In this document: positions 1-7,027 of the stretch, piece after piece
Layout of the letters: the number at the start of each line of letters is the position of its first letter
Numbering within the stretch: position 1 is the first letter of the stretch
Source: Jannaschia helgolandensis
GTDB lineage: Bacteria > Pseudomonadota > Alphaproteobacteria > Rhodobacterales > Rhodobacteraceae
Reading direction: 5' to 3'
Length of the DNA stretch: 64,000 bases
NCBI RefSeq assembly: GCF_900109285.1
Contig: NZ_FNZQ01000005.1
Span: forward strand, 186,001-250,000
The notes under the pieces: model-generated
The model's database searches: none
The model's input: the letters and a program-made list of their open reading frames with translations, nothing else
Told to the model about the DNA's origin: nothing
Made by a program: the position numbers and the translations under genes

Positions 1-550
1 TGACATACTTGCCGACGCGGCTGTGAAGGGGCTCGGTCCGATCCCAGGTGACGCCTCTCCGGTCGAGCAGGTGCCCAAACTTCTTTGCGCAGTAGGTATG
101 TAGGCGATCCAAAGCCACTGCGGGGCGATCGGCAATGATGTCGCGTTCTATAGCGGCAACCAGCTCGTCGAGAGTCTGGTCGACGGCGAATCGTTCGATC
201 GCATCCGTTCGAGCGATTGTACCGCCGCCTTCTATACGTGAGAGAAGGTCGAAAAAATTTACTCCAATCTCACCGTCGCGCGGACCCGGCGACCGGGTTG
301 CTTCACGGTACTGCCACAGGCTACGCAGCACTCGCGAAACGGTAGCCGGGGGTTCAACACGACAGAATGCCCGCAGACGGTTCATCTTCGATGTTCCGTT
401 GGACTGGTATTTTCGATCATCAATATCGATTTTGAACTCTTCCTCGAAATACTCTCGAAATGTCCGGTCGGAGAAATTGAGGACATAGCCGGGGTCGGCC
501 TGGAAGGCGTCATCGATAATTCGGATATCAGAATGCTTGAGGTCAATCAT
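1..550 (-). CDS. Abi_C-like abortive infection family protein (3' part lies beyond the window)
   Basis: The frame is open from an ATG at 550 to the window edge, about 183 codons, so the C-terminus is missing. The visible C-terminal part has the pattern DRLHTYCAKKFGHLL followed by LHSRVGKY, which resembles the Abi_C domain (abortive infection C-terminus) often seen in phage-defence islands. The N-terminal part is not recognised. It is the third gene of a minus-strand operon behind an XRE regulator and an ImmA-type peptidase, 14 bp after the peptidase stop. I infer a defence or dormancy effector; the family match is from motif memory only. Confidence 0.6.
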   Translation of the reverse strand, partial: MIDLKHSDIRIIDDAFQADPGYVLNFSDRTFREYFEEEFKIDIDDRKYQSNGTSKMNRLRAFCRVEPPATVSRVLRSLWQYREATRSPGPRDGEIGVNFFDLLSRIEGGGTIARTDAIERFAVDQTLDELVAAIERDIIADRPAVALDRLHTYCAKKFGHLLDRRGVTWDRTEPLHSRVGKYV

Positions 551-564
551 ATTTGCGTCCAACG

Positions 565-1497
565 TTATTCTCTGACGCCAGCAATGAACTGGTCATAGCT
601 GTCCCACGGCTCTTCCTCTTCGATGTCCGCTCCTCCACCGCGACCGTCGAACTGCAAAAGAGAAACCGAAATGCCGAGGCGATCAGAAAAGAAGGCGAGT
701 TCCCGGACGGGCTCCGAGCCCCGGCTGAATGCCCAGATCCCGTCGGGGAGTGATGTGGGCCGCTGTCCACCGGCCTGTTGCGAAGTGGGGCCCATCGCCA
801 TCACCGAACCATCCGGGATCGGCATGCCGGAACGGATGAACACGCCGCTCTTGTAGGCCGTCGTGCTGGCCCGTCCCCAAAGAGCGAAGCCGTCGCGTGC
901 CACCACCATGGCAGCCCGGGCGTCGGTGAATTCGATCCACTTGCGTGTGGCGGCGAGAAGCGAGACCCCATATCGATCCGTGACGTGGCCGAGGAGATCG
1001 CGCGTCATTTCCTGGCCGCCAATCTGGTTGCGGTAGTCGTCGATGGGCATCAACAGGAAGGAGGCGAACGTGTCGGCCTCTTCCTCGCGCTCCCTCTCGG
1101 CGTCCTTCCAGTCGTTGGATTGGAGCGGAAGGCACTCGAAATCGTAGTCGTCGGACAGCTCGCCATCACGGTAGTGTTCGGCGGTGAGCGGGCGCCGATG
1201 CAGCAGGTAGTGCCCGAACTCGTGAGCCAACGTAAAACGCTCGCGCCCGCGGTAACGCGGCTGCGTATTGTAGAGAATCTGCCAACCGGGCTTCTTGCGC
1301 CGCGCGCGCAGCATGCCCTCGAAGCCGTCTATCTCGACACCCTTTACGGCCGTGATCGGATCTTCATGGTTGCGCGAGACCTCGAGCGCCAGCGCTTCGA
1401 CGTCCACCGGGAATCGGTCCTCCCCCAACACGGTGCGGAGTAGAACCGTCAGATCGTTGGCAGCCCGCCGGGGCGTTTTTCGGGCTCTATCGGTCAT
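565..1497 (-). CDS. ImmA/IrrE-family zinc metallopeptidase
   Basis: This 310-residue protein has the zinc peptidase motif HEFGH at about residues 92-96 within LAHEFGHYLLH. A downstream acidic helix (EADTFASFLLMP) supplies the likely third zinc ligand, as in ImmA/IrrE (COG2856). Family members cleave or inactivate a partner XRE repressor, or act in toxin-antitoxin-like modules. The start ATG overlaps the stop of the upstream XRE gene by 4 bp (ATGA), so the two are translationally coupled. The C-terminal 130 residues (after about residue 180) are a separate unassigned region that could sense a signal. The downstream neighbour is an Abi_C-like gene. Confidence 0.85.
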   Translation of the reverse strand: MTDRARKTPRRAANDLTVLLRTVLGEDRFPVDVEALALEVSRNHEDPITAVKGVEIDGFEGMLRARRKKPGWQILYNTQPRYRGRERFTLAHEFGHYLLHRRPLTAEHYRDGELSDDYDFECLPLQSNDWKDAEREREEEADTFASFLLMPIDDYRNQIGGQEMTRDLLGHVTDRYGVSLLAATRKWIEFTDARAAMVVARDGFALWGRASTTAYKSGVFIRSGMPIPDGSVMAMGPTSQQAGGQRPTSLPDGIWAFSRGSEPVRELAFFSDRLGISVSLLQFDGRGGGADIEEEEPWDSYDQFIAGVRE

Positions 1498-1817
1498 TCA
1501 TCCTCGTCGTCCAGGATCCTCAGCATCTCTCGAAGTCGCTCTTTCCCCTTGGGGTTCATCCTCTGATACTTGCGAAAAAAGGCCGTGTCGTCGGCATCGG
1601 CCTCAGTGACGGCTTCAGTGGTGAGCAGATAGTCAGTGGTCGTTTCCAGAGCCAAGGCGATCTGCTGCAGTTTCTCCGCAGATGGCCGCGTAACCTCCTT
1701 GTTCTCGATCTCCCACATGTAGCTCTTGCTCGATCCGACCCGCTCGGCCAGCGCTTCCAAGGTCAGACCTCGCTTCAGTCTGAGCTCTCGAACGCGCTCT
1801 CCCAATGGTGTTGGCAC
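1494..1817 (-). CDS. XRE-family helix-turn-helix transcriptional regulator
   Basis: A 107-residue protein with a lambda-repressor-type HTH near its N-terminus (LGERVRELRLKRGLTLEALA, then SSKSYMWEIENKEV). The frame is open upstream to an ATG at 1913, but I prefer the GTG at 1817: it has a consensus AGGAGG six bases upstream (1824-1829) and starts just before the HTH. The acidic C-terminal tail is unassigned. It overlaps the ImmA gene by 4 bp and is the likely autoregulator of the XRE-ImmA-Abi operon, probably acting at the inverted repeat at 1905-1922. A phage-repressor role is possible, but no integrase is nearby to support it. Confidence 0.85.
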   Translation of the reverse strand: MPTPLGERVRELRLKRGLTLEALAERVGSSKSYMWEIENKEVTRPSAEKLQQIALALETTTDYLLTTEAVTEADADDTAFFRKYQRMNPKGKERLREMLRILDDEDE

Positions 1818-1867
1818 CGGTGTCCTCCTGCTTTTCAACGAGTTCGTTGTCGCGATACATCTAGTGC

Positions 1868-1922
1868 TTGACACGCCATACGCGCAATCCCTATCTTCCG
1901 CAGAAGTTCGCAAGAACGAACT
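1868..1922. promoter_or_regulatory. Divergent promoter region with 18-bp inverted repeat
   Basis: Between the divergent XRE and DUF2188 genes there is a TTGACA at 1868-1873 and, after an 18-base spacer, TATCTT at 1892-1897, a plausible plus-strand promoter. Just downstream is a perfect inverted repeat, AGTTCG-CAAGAA-CGAACT, at 1905-1922, the usual size of an XRE operator. Position suggests the XRE protein could control both directions. This is a reading of the sequence only; start sites are not known. Confidence 0.45.
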
Positions 1923-1955
1923 GCAGTTAGCGCTTTTACAAGACAGGAGGCCGTC

Positions 1956-2195
1956 ATGGCAAAAGGCAAAGGGTCAGGGACCCATCACGTAGTTCCCAAT
2001 TCCGGCGGCGGTTGGGACGTTCGCCGCGGCGGGGCCGACCGCGCTAGCGGGCATTTCGACACGAAACGGGAGGCGATCGACCGCGGGCGGGAGATGAGCC
2101 GCAACGCCGGGACGGAGTTCAAGATCCACAACCAGGATGGCCGTATCGGCCAGTCCGATTCGCACGGGAACGACCCGCGCACCATCAAGGGCTAA
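1956..2195 (+). CDS. DUF2188 domain protein
   Basis: A 79-residue protein of the DUF2188 type: a short sequence with HHVVPNSGGGWDVRRGG followed by FDTKREAIDRGREMSR and a polar tail. DUF2188 proteins are small, of unknown function, and common beside mobile elements. The start follows AGGAGG at 1945-1950. It is the first gene of a plus-strand trio (with the 395- and 312-residue proteins) and lies 12 bp before the second gene. Confidence 0.75.
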   Translation: MAKGKGSGTHHVVPNSGGGWDVRRGGADRASGHFDTKREAIDRGREMSRNAGTEFKIHNQDGRIGQSDSHGNDPRTIKG

Positions 2196-2207
2196 GGAGC
2201 ACCGATC

Positions 2208-3395
2208 ATGGCCTCAGTGACGAGTTTCATCCGCAACATGCCTGCTTCGTCGCTGCAGGCCTATTTCCACCATACCGGCATCGAGCTTCTGACCGAGGTC
2301 GATTGGGAGGCGCCTGAGCCGGAGGTGGTTCGCGTCACGCTCCGCGCCGTCGACGAGATGGACGACGAAGCCCGCGCGCGCATCGTCAATGATGCCGACC
2401 GTGTTGGAGCTCTCGCCGACGATGCCGGGCAGACTGCACTCTATAGTGTTGTCGATGACCGCACGGTTCTCGACGATCTCGCGAATGGTCACGCCCGCTC
2501 GCTCTGGATGTTCCTGAACGAGCCGATTCGGTTCCGTCACGCCGAAGAGGTCCGCTACACCGACGAGCGGCGGCGCGGCCGGAGTTGGGACGGGTTCATC
2601 GGTGAGCCGCACCTTGACCTGCGCCGCGACGAGGCATCCCTCGATTCCTTCAAGGCGGCGCTGCGCGAGCGGTTCGCTTCCAACAATATCCACATCGACA
2701 TTTTCGGGCGCTACCGGCCGACCTTTGACGGCGAGGATTGCGAGCTGGTGCAGATCGCGATCTACCGCGAGGGGCTGCTGGACGACTTCCTAGCGTTCGA
2801 CGATGGCGGCGCGCTCGTCCGTCGCGCCCGCCGCCCAGTGTTCGAGGCAGCGATGACCTACGAGCCGGCAACCGGCGTCATCGAGGTCGTGGCCAATGAC
2901 CGCGAAAGTCGCGAGGAGATGGTGCGCTTCATGGCGCGGGACCTGCTCGGGATTGAATTCCAGAGTGAAAAGGTGCCGTTCCGGAATTACGATCTGGATG
3001 TTCTCCTGCACCCCTTTGCCTTCCCGACAGAGCCGGAGGACGGGATCGAATCCGTCGAGGTCAAGCAGCTGCGTTTGATGCCCATCGACAATAACGCCGA
3101 ACGCGCCACCCTCGAATGCCTTCGGAAAGCCGACCGCACCATCTGGAGCATGTCGGCAGAGCGGTTCGGCGCCAACGATCCACTAGCCGGCGGATGGATC
3201 GCGACGCAGGCGAAGCTGACCATCAAATTCCACCCCAAGGGTGACGCGAAGCGAGGCCGGACGCTGCCGCTGACGATCACCATGCCGCATGGCTGCAATC
3301 TCAAGGACCAGACCGAGGAGGAGCAGCTGATCGGCGAAAAGTACCTGCGCCGTTGGGGCATTCTTTCCGGGGCAGATAGTGCCGTCGTCGATTGA
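2208..3395 (+). CDS. Uncharacterised 395-residue protein
   Basis: I do not recognise this protein. It has no signal peptide or membrane segment; it is acidic and reads as a soluble, mixed alpha/beta protein. Nothing catalytic stands out. It follows the DUF2188 gene by 12 bp after a GGAG ribosome site and its end overlaps the start of the next gene by 17 bp, so the three genes form one unit. The setting, opposite an XRE-ImmA-Abi operon and next to a prophage, suggests an accessory or defence role, which is inference from position only. Confidence 0.7.
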   Translation: MASVTSFIRNMPASSLQAYFHHTGIELLTEVDWEAPEPEVVRVTLRAVDEMDDEARARIVNDADRVGALADDAGQTALYSVVDDRTVLDDLANGHARSLWMFLNEPIRFRHAEEVRYTDERRRGRSWDGFIGEPHLDLRRDEASLDSFKAALRERFASNNIHIDIFGRYRPTFDGEDCELVQIAIYREGLLDDFLAFDDGGALVRRARRPVFEAAMTYEPATGVIEVVANDRESREEMVRFMARDLLGIEFQSEKVPFRNYDLDVLLHPFAFPTEPEDGIESVEVKQLRLMPIDNNAERATLECLRKADRTIWSMSAERFGANDPLAGGWIATQAKLTIKFHPKGDAKRGRTLPLTITMPHGCNLKDQTEEEQLIGEKYLRRWGILSGADSAVVD

Positions 3396-4317
3396 TCGAA
3401 AGGCGGCAGACCTGCTGCTGTCTGTGATCGAGACGCCGGATGCGGTCATCAGCGGCTCAGTCCTCGACGGCTACTATGGGCGCGTCGCGCCAGCGCTGAA
3501 GGCGGCAGGGATCCTTCAGCCGAAAGATCACTCGCGGGCGGCTGTTTCACTCGTCGACCATGAAGACGAGCCCGTAAATCTGACTTGGTCACCTGAACAT
3601 CGGGCATATGGGTATTTCAGCCCGTCAGCGGGTTGGGTGAATGTCCCCGGTGATCAGTTGGCAACGTACCGTGTCAACTTCAACACGTTGCTCGAACAGC
3701 TGCTGGAGCGGCTGGATCTGTCGCCGCGAACCGGCCCTGTCGAACTCGTGCCCGACCTTCTGTGGGAGGTCGGCGACGCGCGACTTCCAGGACGCAGCAA
3801 ACGTACATCCGTGTGGATTGGCCGTCGGCTCTGCGAACCAGCAATATGGAAAAGTTTCATCGATGCTGCTCGCAAGCGTCCGGCGCCCGGCTTGCGAATC
3901 GTCCTGAGCTTCACGCCTGGGAATCGCCTGCCGACTGACGTGCACCTCGGTCATACGCTTATCGCCGTTCGAGATGTCGCCGATCACAATGGTCATGCTG
4001 TCGTTCCCGACCTATTGGCTGCCCGTGTTGCGGCAGGCTCACAGCTGAACGACGACCTGATCACCATGGCGGCCGACGGCGCGTCCCTCACAGTTCGCGG
4101 AACACGGTATGCATTCTCTGGATCGAAACAGCGCGCAATCATCCGGCAATTGTATGACGCTTGGAAATCCGGCCATCCGGAACTTCTGACCGCTGAGGTT
4201 CTGGAGAGCGCCGGATACAGCACCAGCGTCAACACGCTGGCGAAGGCTTTCTCCGGGAGAGCTGAATGGCGTGATTTCATCAGAGAGGAGAATGGCCGCT
4301 GTTGGTTGTTCCTCTGA
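3379..4317 (+). CDS. Uncharacterised 312-residue protein with winged-helix-like C-terminus
   Basis: Not recognised as a named family. The last 70 residues (from about FSGSKQRAIIRQLYDAW, through LESAGYSTSVNTLAKAF, to WRDFIREENGRCWLF) look like a winged-helix domain of the kind found at the C-terminus of several island proteins. The N-terminal 240 residues have no motif I can name. The start is a GTG at 3379, inside the end of the preceding gene (17-bp overlap), so translation is probably coupled. A good rho-independent terminator follows at 4342. Confidence 0.7.
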   Translation: MPSSIDRKAADLLLSVIETPDAVISGSVLDGYYGRVAPALKAAGILQPKDHSRAAVSLVDHEDEPVNLTWSPEHRAYGYFSPSAGWVNVPGDQLATYRVNFNTLLEQLLERLDLSPRTGPVELVPDLLWEVGDARLPGRSKRTSVWIGRRLCEPAIWKSFIDAARKRPAPGLRIVLSFTPGNRLPTDVHLGHTLIAVRDVADHNGHAVVPDLLAARVAAGSQLNDDLITMAADGASLTVRGTRYAFSGSKQRAIIRQLYDAWKSGHPELLTAEVLESAGYSTSVNTLAKAFSGRAEWRDFIREENGRCWLFL

Positions 4318-4341
4318 TGCGCTGAATCTCTCAATTGCATG

Positions 4342-4365
4342 GCCGCCCGATGGGGCGGCTTTTTT
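4342..4365 (+). terminator. Rho-independent terminator after the DUF2188 trio
   Basis: A stem of GCCGCCC paired with GGGCGGC around a GATG loop is followed by a run of six T. It ends the plus-strand trio and marks the boundary before the prophage early genes. Confidence 0.8.
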
Positions 4366-4386
4366 CATTTCTGAGCCGGTTTTTCC

Positions 4387-4430
4387 GACTCCTACCTTGA
4401 GCCCTACCTGGCTCCTCCCCGGCTCCTACC
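4387..4430. repeat. Four helically phased decamers upstream of the excisionase-like gene
   Basis: Four imperfect copies of a decamer lie in tandem: GACTCCTACC (4387), GAGCCCTACC (4399), GGCTCCTCCC (4410) and GGCTCCTACC (4421). Start-to-start distances are 12, 11 and 11 bp, about one helical turn, so a protein binding each copy would sit on one face of the DNA. The array is about 55 bp upstream of the HTH gene at 4485 and could be its binding site. Function is inferred. Confidence 0.45.
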
Positions 4431-4484
4431 CGCCCGGCAGCCATCCTCTCCGCAGGTTTTCGACAAGAACCCAAGGAGACACAG

Positions 4485-4694
4485 ATGGCTACGAAACATC
4501 TCAACCAGATCGACCTGGCTGCGCGCTGGAACATCAGCCACCGCACGCTTGAGCGGTGGCGCTGGACGGGCGAAGGCCCGCGCTTCGTCAAACTCGGCGG
4601 TCGGGTCGTGTACCGCCTCGAAGACGTCGAGGAGTACGAGCGCGAGCAGATCCGCGCGAGCACCGCCGACACCCCTGCCAAGCCTGCGGCGTGA
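4485..4694 (+). CDS. Excisionase/AlpA-like helix-turn-helix protein
   Basis: A 69-residue protein made of one MerR/AlpA-type winged HTH: LAARWNISHRTLERWRW, then GPRFVKLGGRVVYR and DVEEYERE. Such proteins act as phage excisionases or early regulators. The start has AAGGAGA upstream (4472-4478). It is the first gene of the prophage early region, ten bases before the next start. A clear paralogue lies at 55126-55326 on the other strand, sharing most of the HTH core. No integrase is visible, so regulation may be its main role. Confidence 0.8.
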   Translation: MATKHLNQIDLAARWNISHRTLERWRWTGEGPRFVKLGGRVVYRLEDVEEYEREQIRASTADTPAKPAA

Positions 4695-4704
4695 GGGGGC
4701 GGTG

Positions 4705-5193
4705 ATGACGATTTCCAACCGCATCTCGCTCGATGAGCTCCGGCACATGGCCGTCGGCGACATCGCCGCTATGCCCGCTGAGCAACTCGCCCCCCTGCAG
4801 GACGAGGCCGCCGATGCCCTGCGTCGCGCCAAGACGATCTGCGACTGGCTCGATGGTGCCGTCGCGCTCAAGTACGGCGATCGTGCCCACGCGGCACGCC
4901 AGGCCGCCGGCAAGGACACCGGCACGATCCGCCTCGACGATGGCACGGTCACCGTGATCGCCGACCTGCCGAAGCGGGTGGACTGGGACCAGGACAAACT
5001 CGCCGCCCTTGTCGATCGCATCCGGGCCGAGGGCGACGACCCCGCCGAATACGTCGACGTCGCGATCAAGGTGCCCGAACGCAAGTTCGCGGCCTGGCCG
5101 AGCCACATCCGCTCCGCCTTCGAGGACGCGCGCACCGTCCGCACCGGCAGGCCCAGCTTCCGCCTTTCCCTGACCAACGAGGTGACGTCATGA
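4705..5193 (+). CDS. Phage early-region protein, unknown function
   Basis: A 162-residue protein starting at ATG 4705 with a GAGGGGGCGG ribosome site; a GTG one codon earlier is an alternative. It contains a helical N-terminus, a short beta segment (TIRLDDGTVTVIADLPKRVDW) and a C-terminal region ending in FRLSLTNEV. It ends overlapping the next gene by 4 bp (ATGA). Conserved-looking phage early gene preceding the RecA-like ATPase; I cannot assign a function. Confidence 0.7.
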   Translation: MTISNRISLDELRHMAVGDIAAMPAEQLAPLQDEAADALRRAKTICDWLDGAVALKYGDRAHAARQAAGKDTGTIRLDDGTVTVIADLPKRVDWDQDKLAALVDRIRAEGDDPAEYVDVAIKVPERKFAAWPSHIRSAFEDARTVRTGRPSFRLSLTNEVTS

Positions 5194-5486
5194 GCATCAC
5201 GAAGAAACTCGCGGTGCTCCGCGAGCAGCATTTCGGGCTGGACAAGCTACCCGAGACGATCCGGGTGCCAGCCCTTGGCGAACGTCGCGACGATACCCTC
5301 AAGCCGGTCGGGACGGCGTCGATCGACGACCTGGCGTTCGCCCTCATCGGGCTGAACGAGCGGGCGTCGGCGCTCTACCGCGAAATCGACGCCGTGCGCA
5401 CCCTTCACGACGAGGGGCGCAAGGCCGGCGCGCTGGGTGCGGACATCGCGATCGATGCCCTGATCGCGGCGAAGGGAGGCAAGTGA
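5190..5486 (+). CDS. Phage early-region protein, unknown function
   Basis: A 98-residue, largely helical protein (SIDDLAFALIGLNERASALYREI). It is coupled on both sides: its start overlaps the previous stop by 4 bp and its stop shares a base with the start of the ATPase gene. Position in the recombination module suggests an accessory role there, but nothing in the sequence shows which. Confidence 0.65.
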   Translation: MSITKKLAVLREQHFGLDKLPETIRVPALGERRDDTLKPVGTASIDDLAFALIGLNERASALYREIDAVRTLHDEGRKAGALGADIAIDALIAAKGGK

Positions 5487-6373
5487 TGGCTCTCCCGATC
5501 ATTTCGGCCGATCAGCGTCTCGCCGAGCCGCGCGGCATCAAGGGTACGATCTTCGGCAAGTCCGGGATCGGCAAGACCAGTCTTCTCTGGACGCTCGACC
5601 CCGCCACTACGTTGTTCATCGATCTGGAAGCGGGCGACCTTGCCATCGAGGGATGGTCCGGCGACAGCGTCCGGCCCCGCACATGGAAGGAGTGCCGCGA
5701 CTTCGCGGTGTTCATCGGCGGACCGAACCCGGCGCTGCGCGAGGACCAGCCTTACAGCCAGGCGCATTTCGACGAGGTCTGCGGGCGCTACGGCGATCCG
5801 GAGGTGATCGGGAAATACGAGACCGTTTTCATCGACTCGATCACCGTGGCCGGGCGGCTCTGCTTCCAGTGGTGCCGCGGCCAGCCCGAGGCGTTCTCGG
5901 ACAAGACCGGCAAGCCCGACGTCCGCGGCGCCTACGGCCTGCACGGCCGCGAGATGGTCGCGTGGCTCACCCATCTACAACACACGCGGGCGAAGAACGT
6001 CTGGTTCGTCGGGATCCTCGACGAGAAGCTCGACGACTTCAATCGGCGCGTTTTCCAGCCGCAGATCGACGGCTCGAAGACCGGCCTCGAACTGCCGGGC
6101 ATCGTCGATGAAGTCCTGACGATGGCGGAGATCAAGGACGAGTCCGGCACGCCGTACAGGGCCTTCGTCTGCCAGACGATCAATTCGTGGAACTTCCCCG
6201 CGAAGGACCGCTCCGGCCGCCTTGACCTGATCGAGGAGCCGCATCTCGGCCGACTGATGGCGAAGATCCGCGGACCCGTGAAGCCCGCATCCGAGCGGCT
6301 GGCATATCGCAGCCCGCCTGCGGCCGCGACCGCGCCGACCACCGGTGCTCCCACCCATTCTGAAAACAACTGA
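5486..6373 (+). CDS. RecA-like phage ATPase (Sak4/AAA_24 type)
   Basis: A 295-residue P-loop protein with Walker A GKSGIGKT at about residues 24-31, a Walker B-like stretch (TVFIDSITV) and the ISADQRLAEPRGIKGTIFG opening typical of phage nucleotide-binding proteins of the Sak4/AAA_24 group. Sak4 proteins are single-strand annealing or strand-exchange ATPases that work with a phage SSB. ATG 5486 is preferred over GTG 5483 because GGAGG lies six bases upstream of it. The tail after about residue 265 is proline/alanine-rich and probably disordered. The next gene is a putative SSB, which supports the recombination role. Confidence 0.75.
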   Translation: MALPIISADQRLAEPRGIKGTIFGKSGIGKTSLLWTLDPATTLFIDLEAGDLAIEGWSGDSVRPRTWKECRDFAVFIGGPNPALREDQPYSQAHFDEVCGRYGDPEVIGKYETVFIDSITVAGRLCFQWCRGQPEAFSDKTGKPDVRGAYGLHGREMVAWLTHLQHTRAKNVWFVGILDEKLDDFNRRVFQPQIDGSKTGLELPGIVDEVLTMAEIKDESGTPYRAFVCQTINSWNFPAKDRSGRLDLIEEPHLGRLMAKIRGPVKPASERLAYRSPPAAATAPTTGAPTHSENN

Positions 6374-6390
6374 AATAGGAGACCCCAGTC

Positions 6391-7014
6391 ATGTCTGGTT
6401 CCTGGAACGACTTCAACTCTGCGCAATCCAACACCAACGTCATCCCGAAGGGCACGCTCGCCAAGGTGCGCCTGACGCTCCGCCCTGGCGGCTTCGACGA
6501 CCCCTCGCAAGGCTGGACCGGCGGCTGGGCGCGCCGCGCCGCCACCGGCGCCGTCTATCTCGACGCCGAATACACGGTGCTCGAGGGACCCTATGCCCGG
6601 CGCAAGGTCTGGTCGCTGATCGGCCTCTACAGCCCCAAGGGCCCGGACTGGGCCAACATGGGGCGCGGCCTGATCCGCGGCATCCTCAACTCGGCGCGCG
6701 GCGTGTCGGACAAGGACAACTCGCCCGAAGCGCAGGCGCGCCGCCGCATCAACGGCTTCGGTGATCTCGACGGGGTCGAGTTCGTCGCCCGCATTGACAT
6801 CGGCACCGACACCAACGGCGAGGACAAGAACGAAATCCGCGCCGCCGTCACCCCCGATCACCGTGACTACGCCGCGCTGATGGGCACGGTCGCGCCGCAG
6901 TTCGCCGCCGCCCCGGCGCAGGGCCATGCCCCGCAGCAGCCCCCCACGGCCACCCAGCCCGGCCAGCCTGCGTCCGCCCCCGGCGCCGCCGGTCGGCCGA
7001 GCTGGGCGCAGTAA
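6391..7014 (+). CDS. Putative phage single-stranded DNA-binding protein (DUF669-like)
   Basis: A 207-residue protein with a folded N-terminal 150 residues (KGTLAKVRLTLRP, DAEYTVLEGPYARRKVW, FVARIDIG) and a proline/glutamine/alanine-rich C-terminal tail, the layout of SSB-like proteins. It directly follows the Sak4-like ATPase, where phages often carry an OB-fold SSB or DUF669 protein. The SSB call is inference from architecture and neighbours; no OB-fold can be proven by eye. Confidence 0.55.
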   Translation: MSGSWNDFNSAQSNTNVIPKGTLAKVRLTLRPGGFDDPSQGWTGGWARRAATGAVYLDAEYTVLEGPYARRKVWSLIGLYSPKGPDWANMGRGLIRGILNSARGVSDKDNSPEAQARRRINGFGDLDGVEFVARIDIGTDTNGEDKNEIRAAVTPDHRDYAALMGTVAPQFAAAPAQGHAPQQPPTATQPGQPASAPGAAGRPSWAQ

Positions 7015-7027
7015 GGGGAGACCGGCC

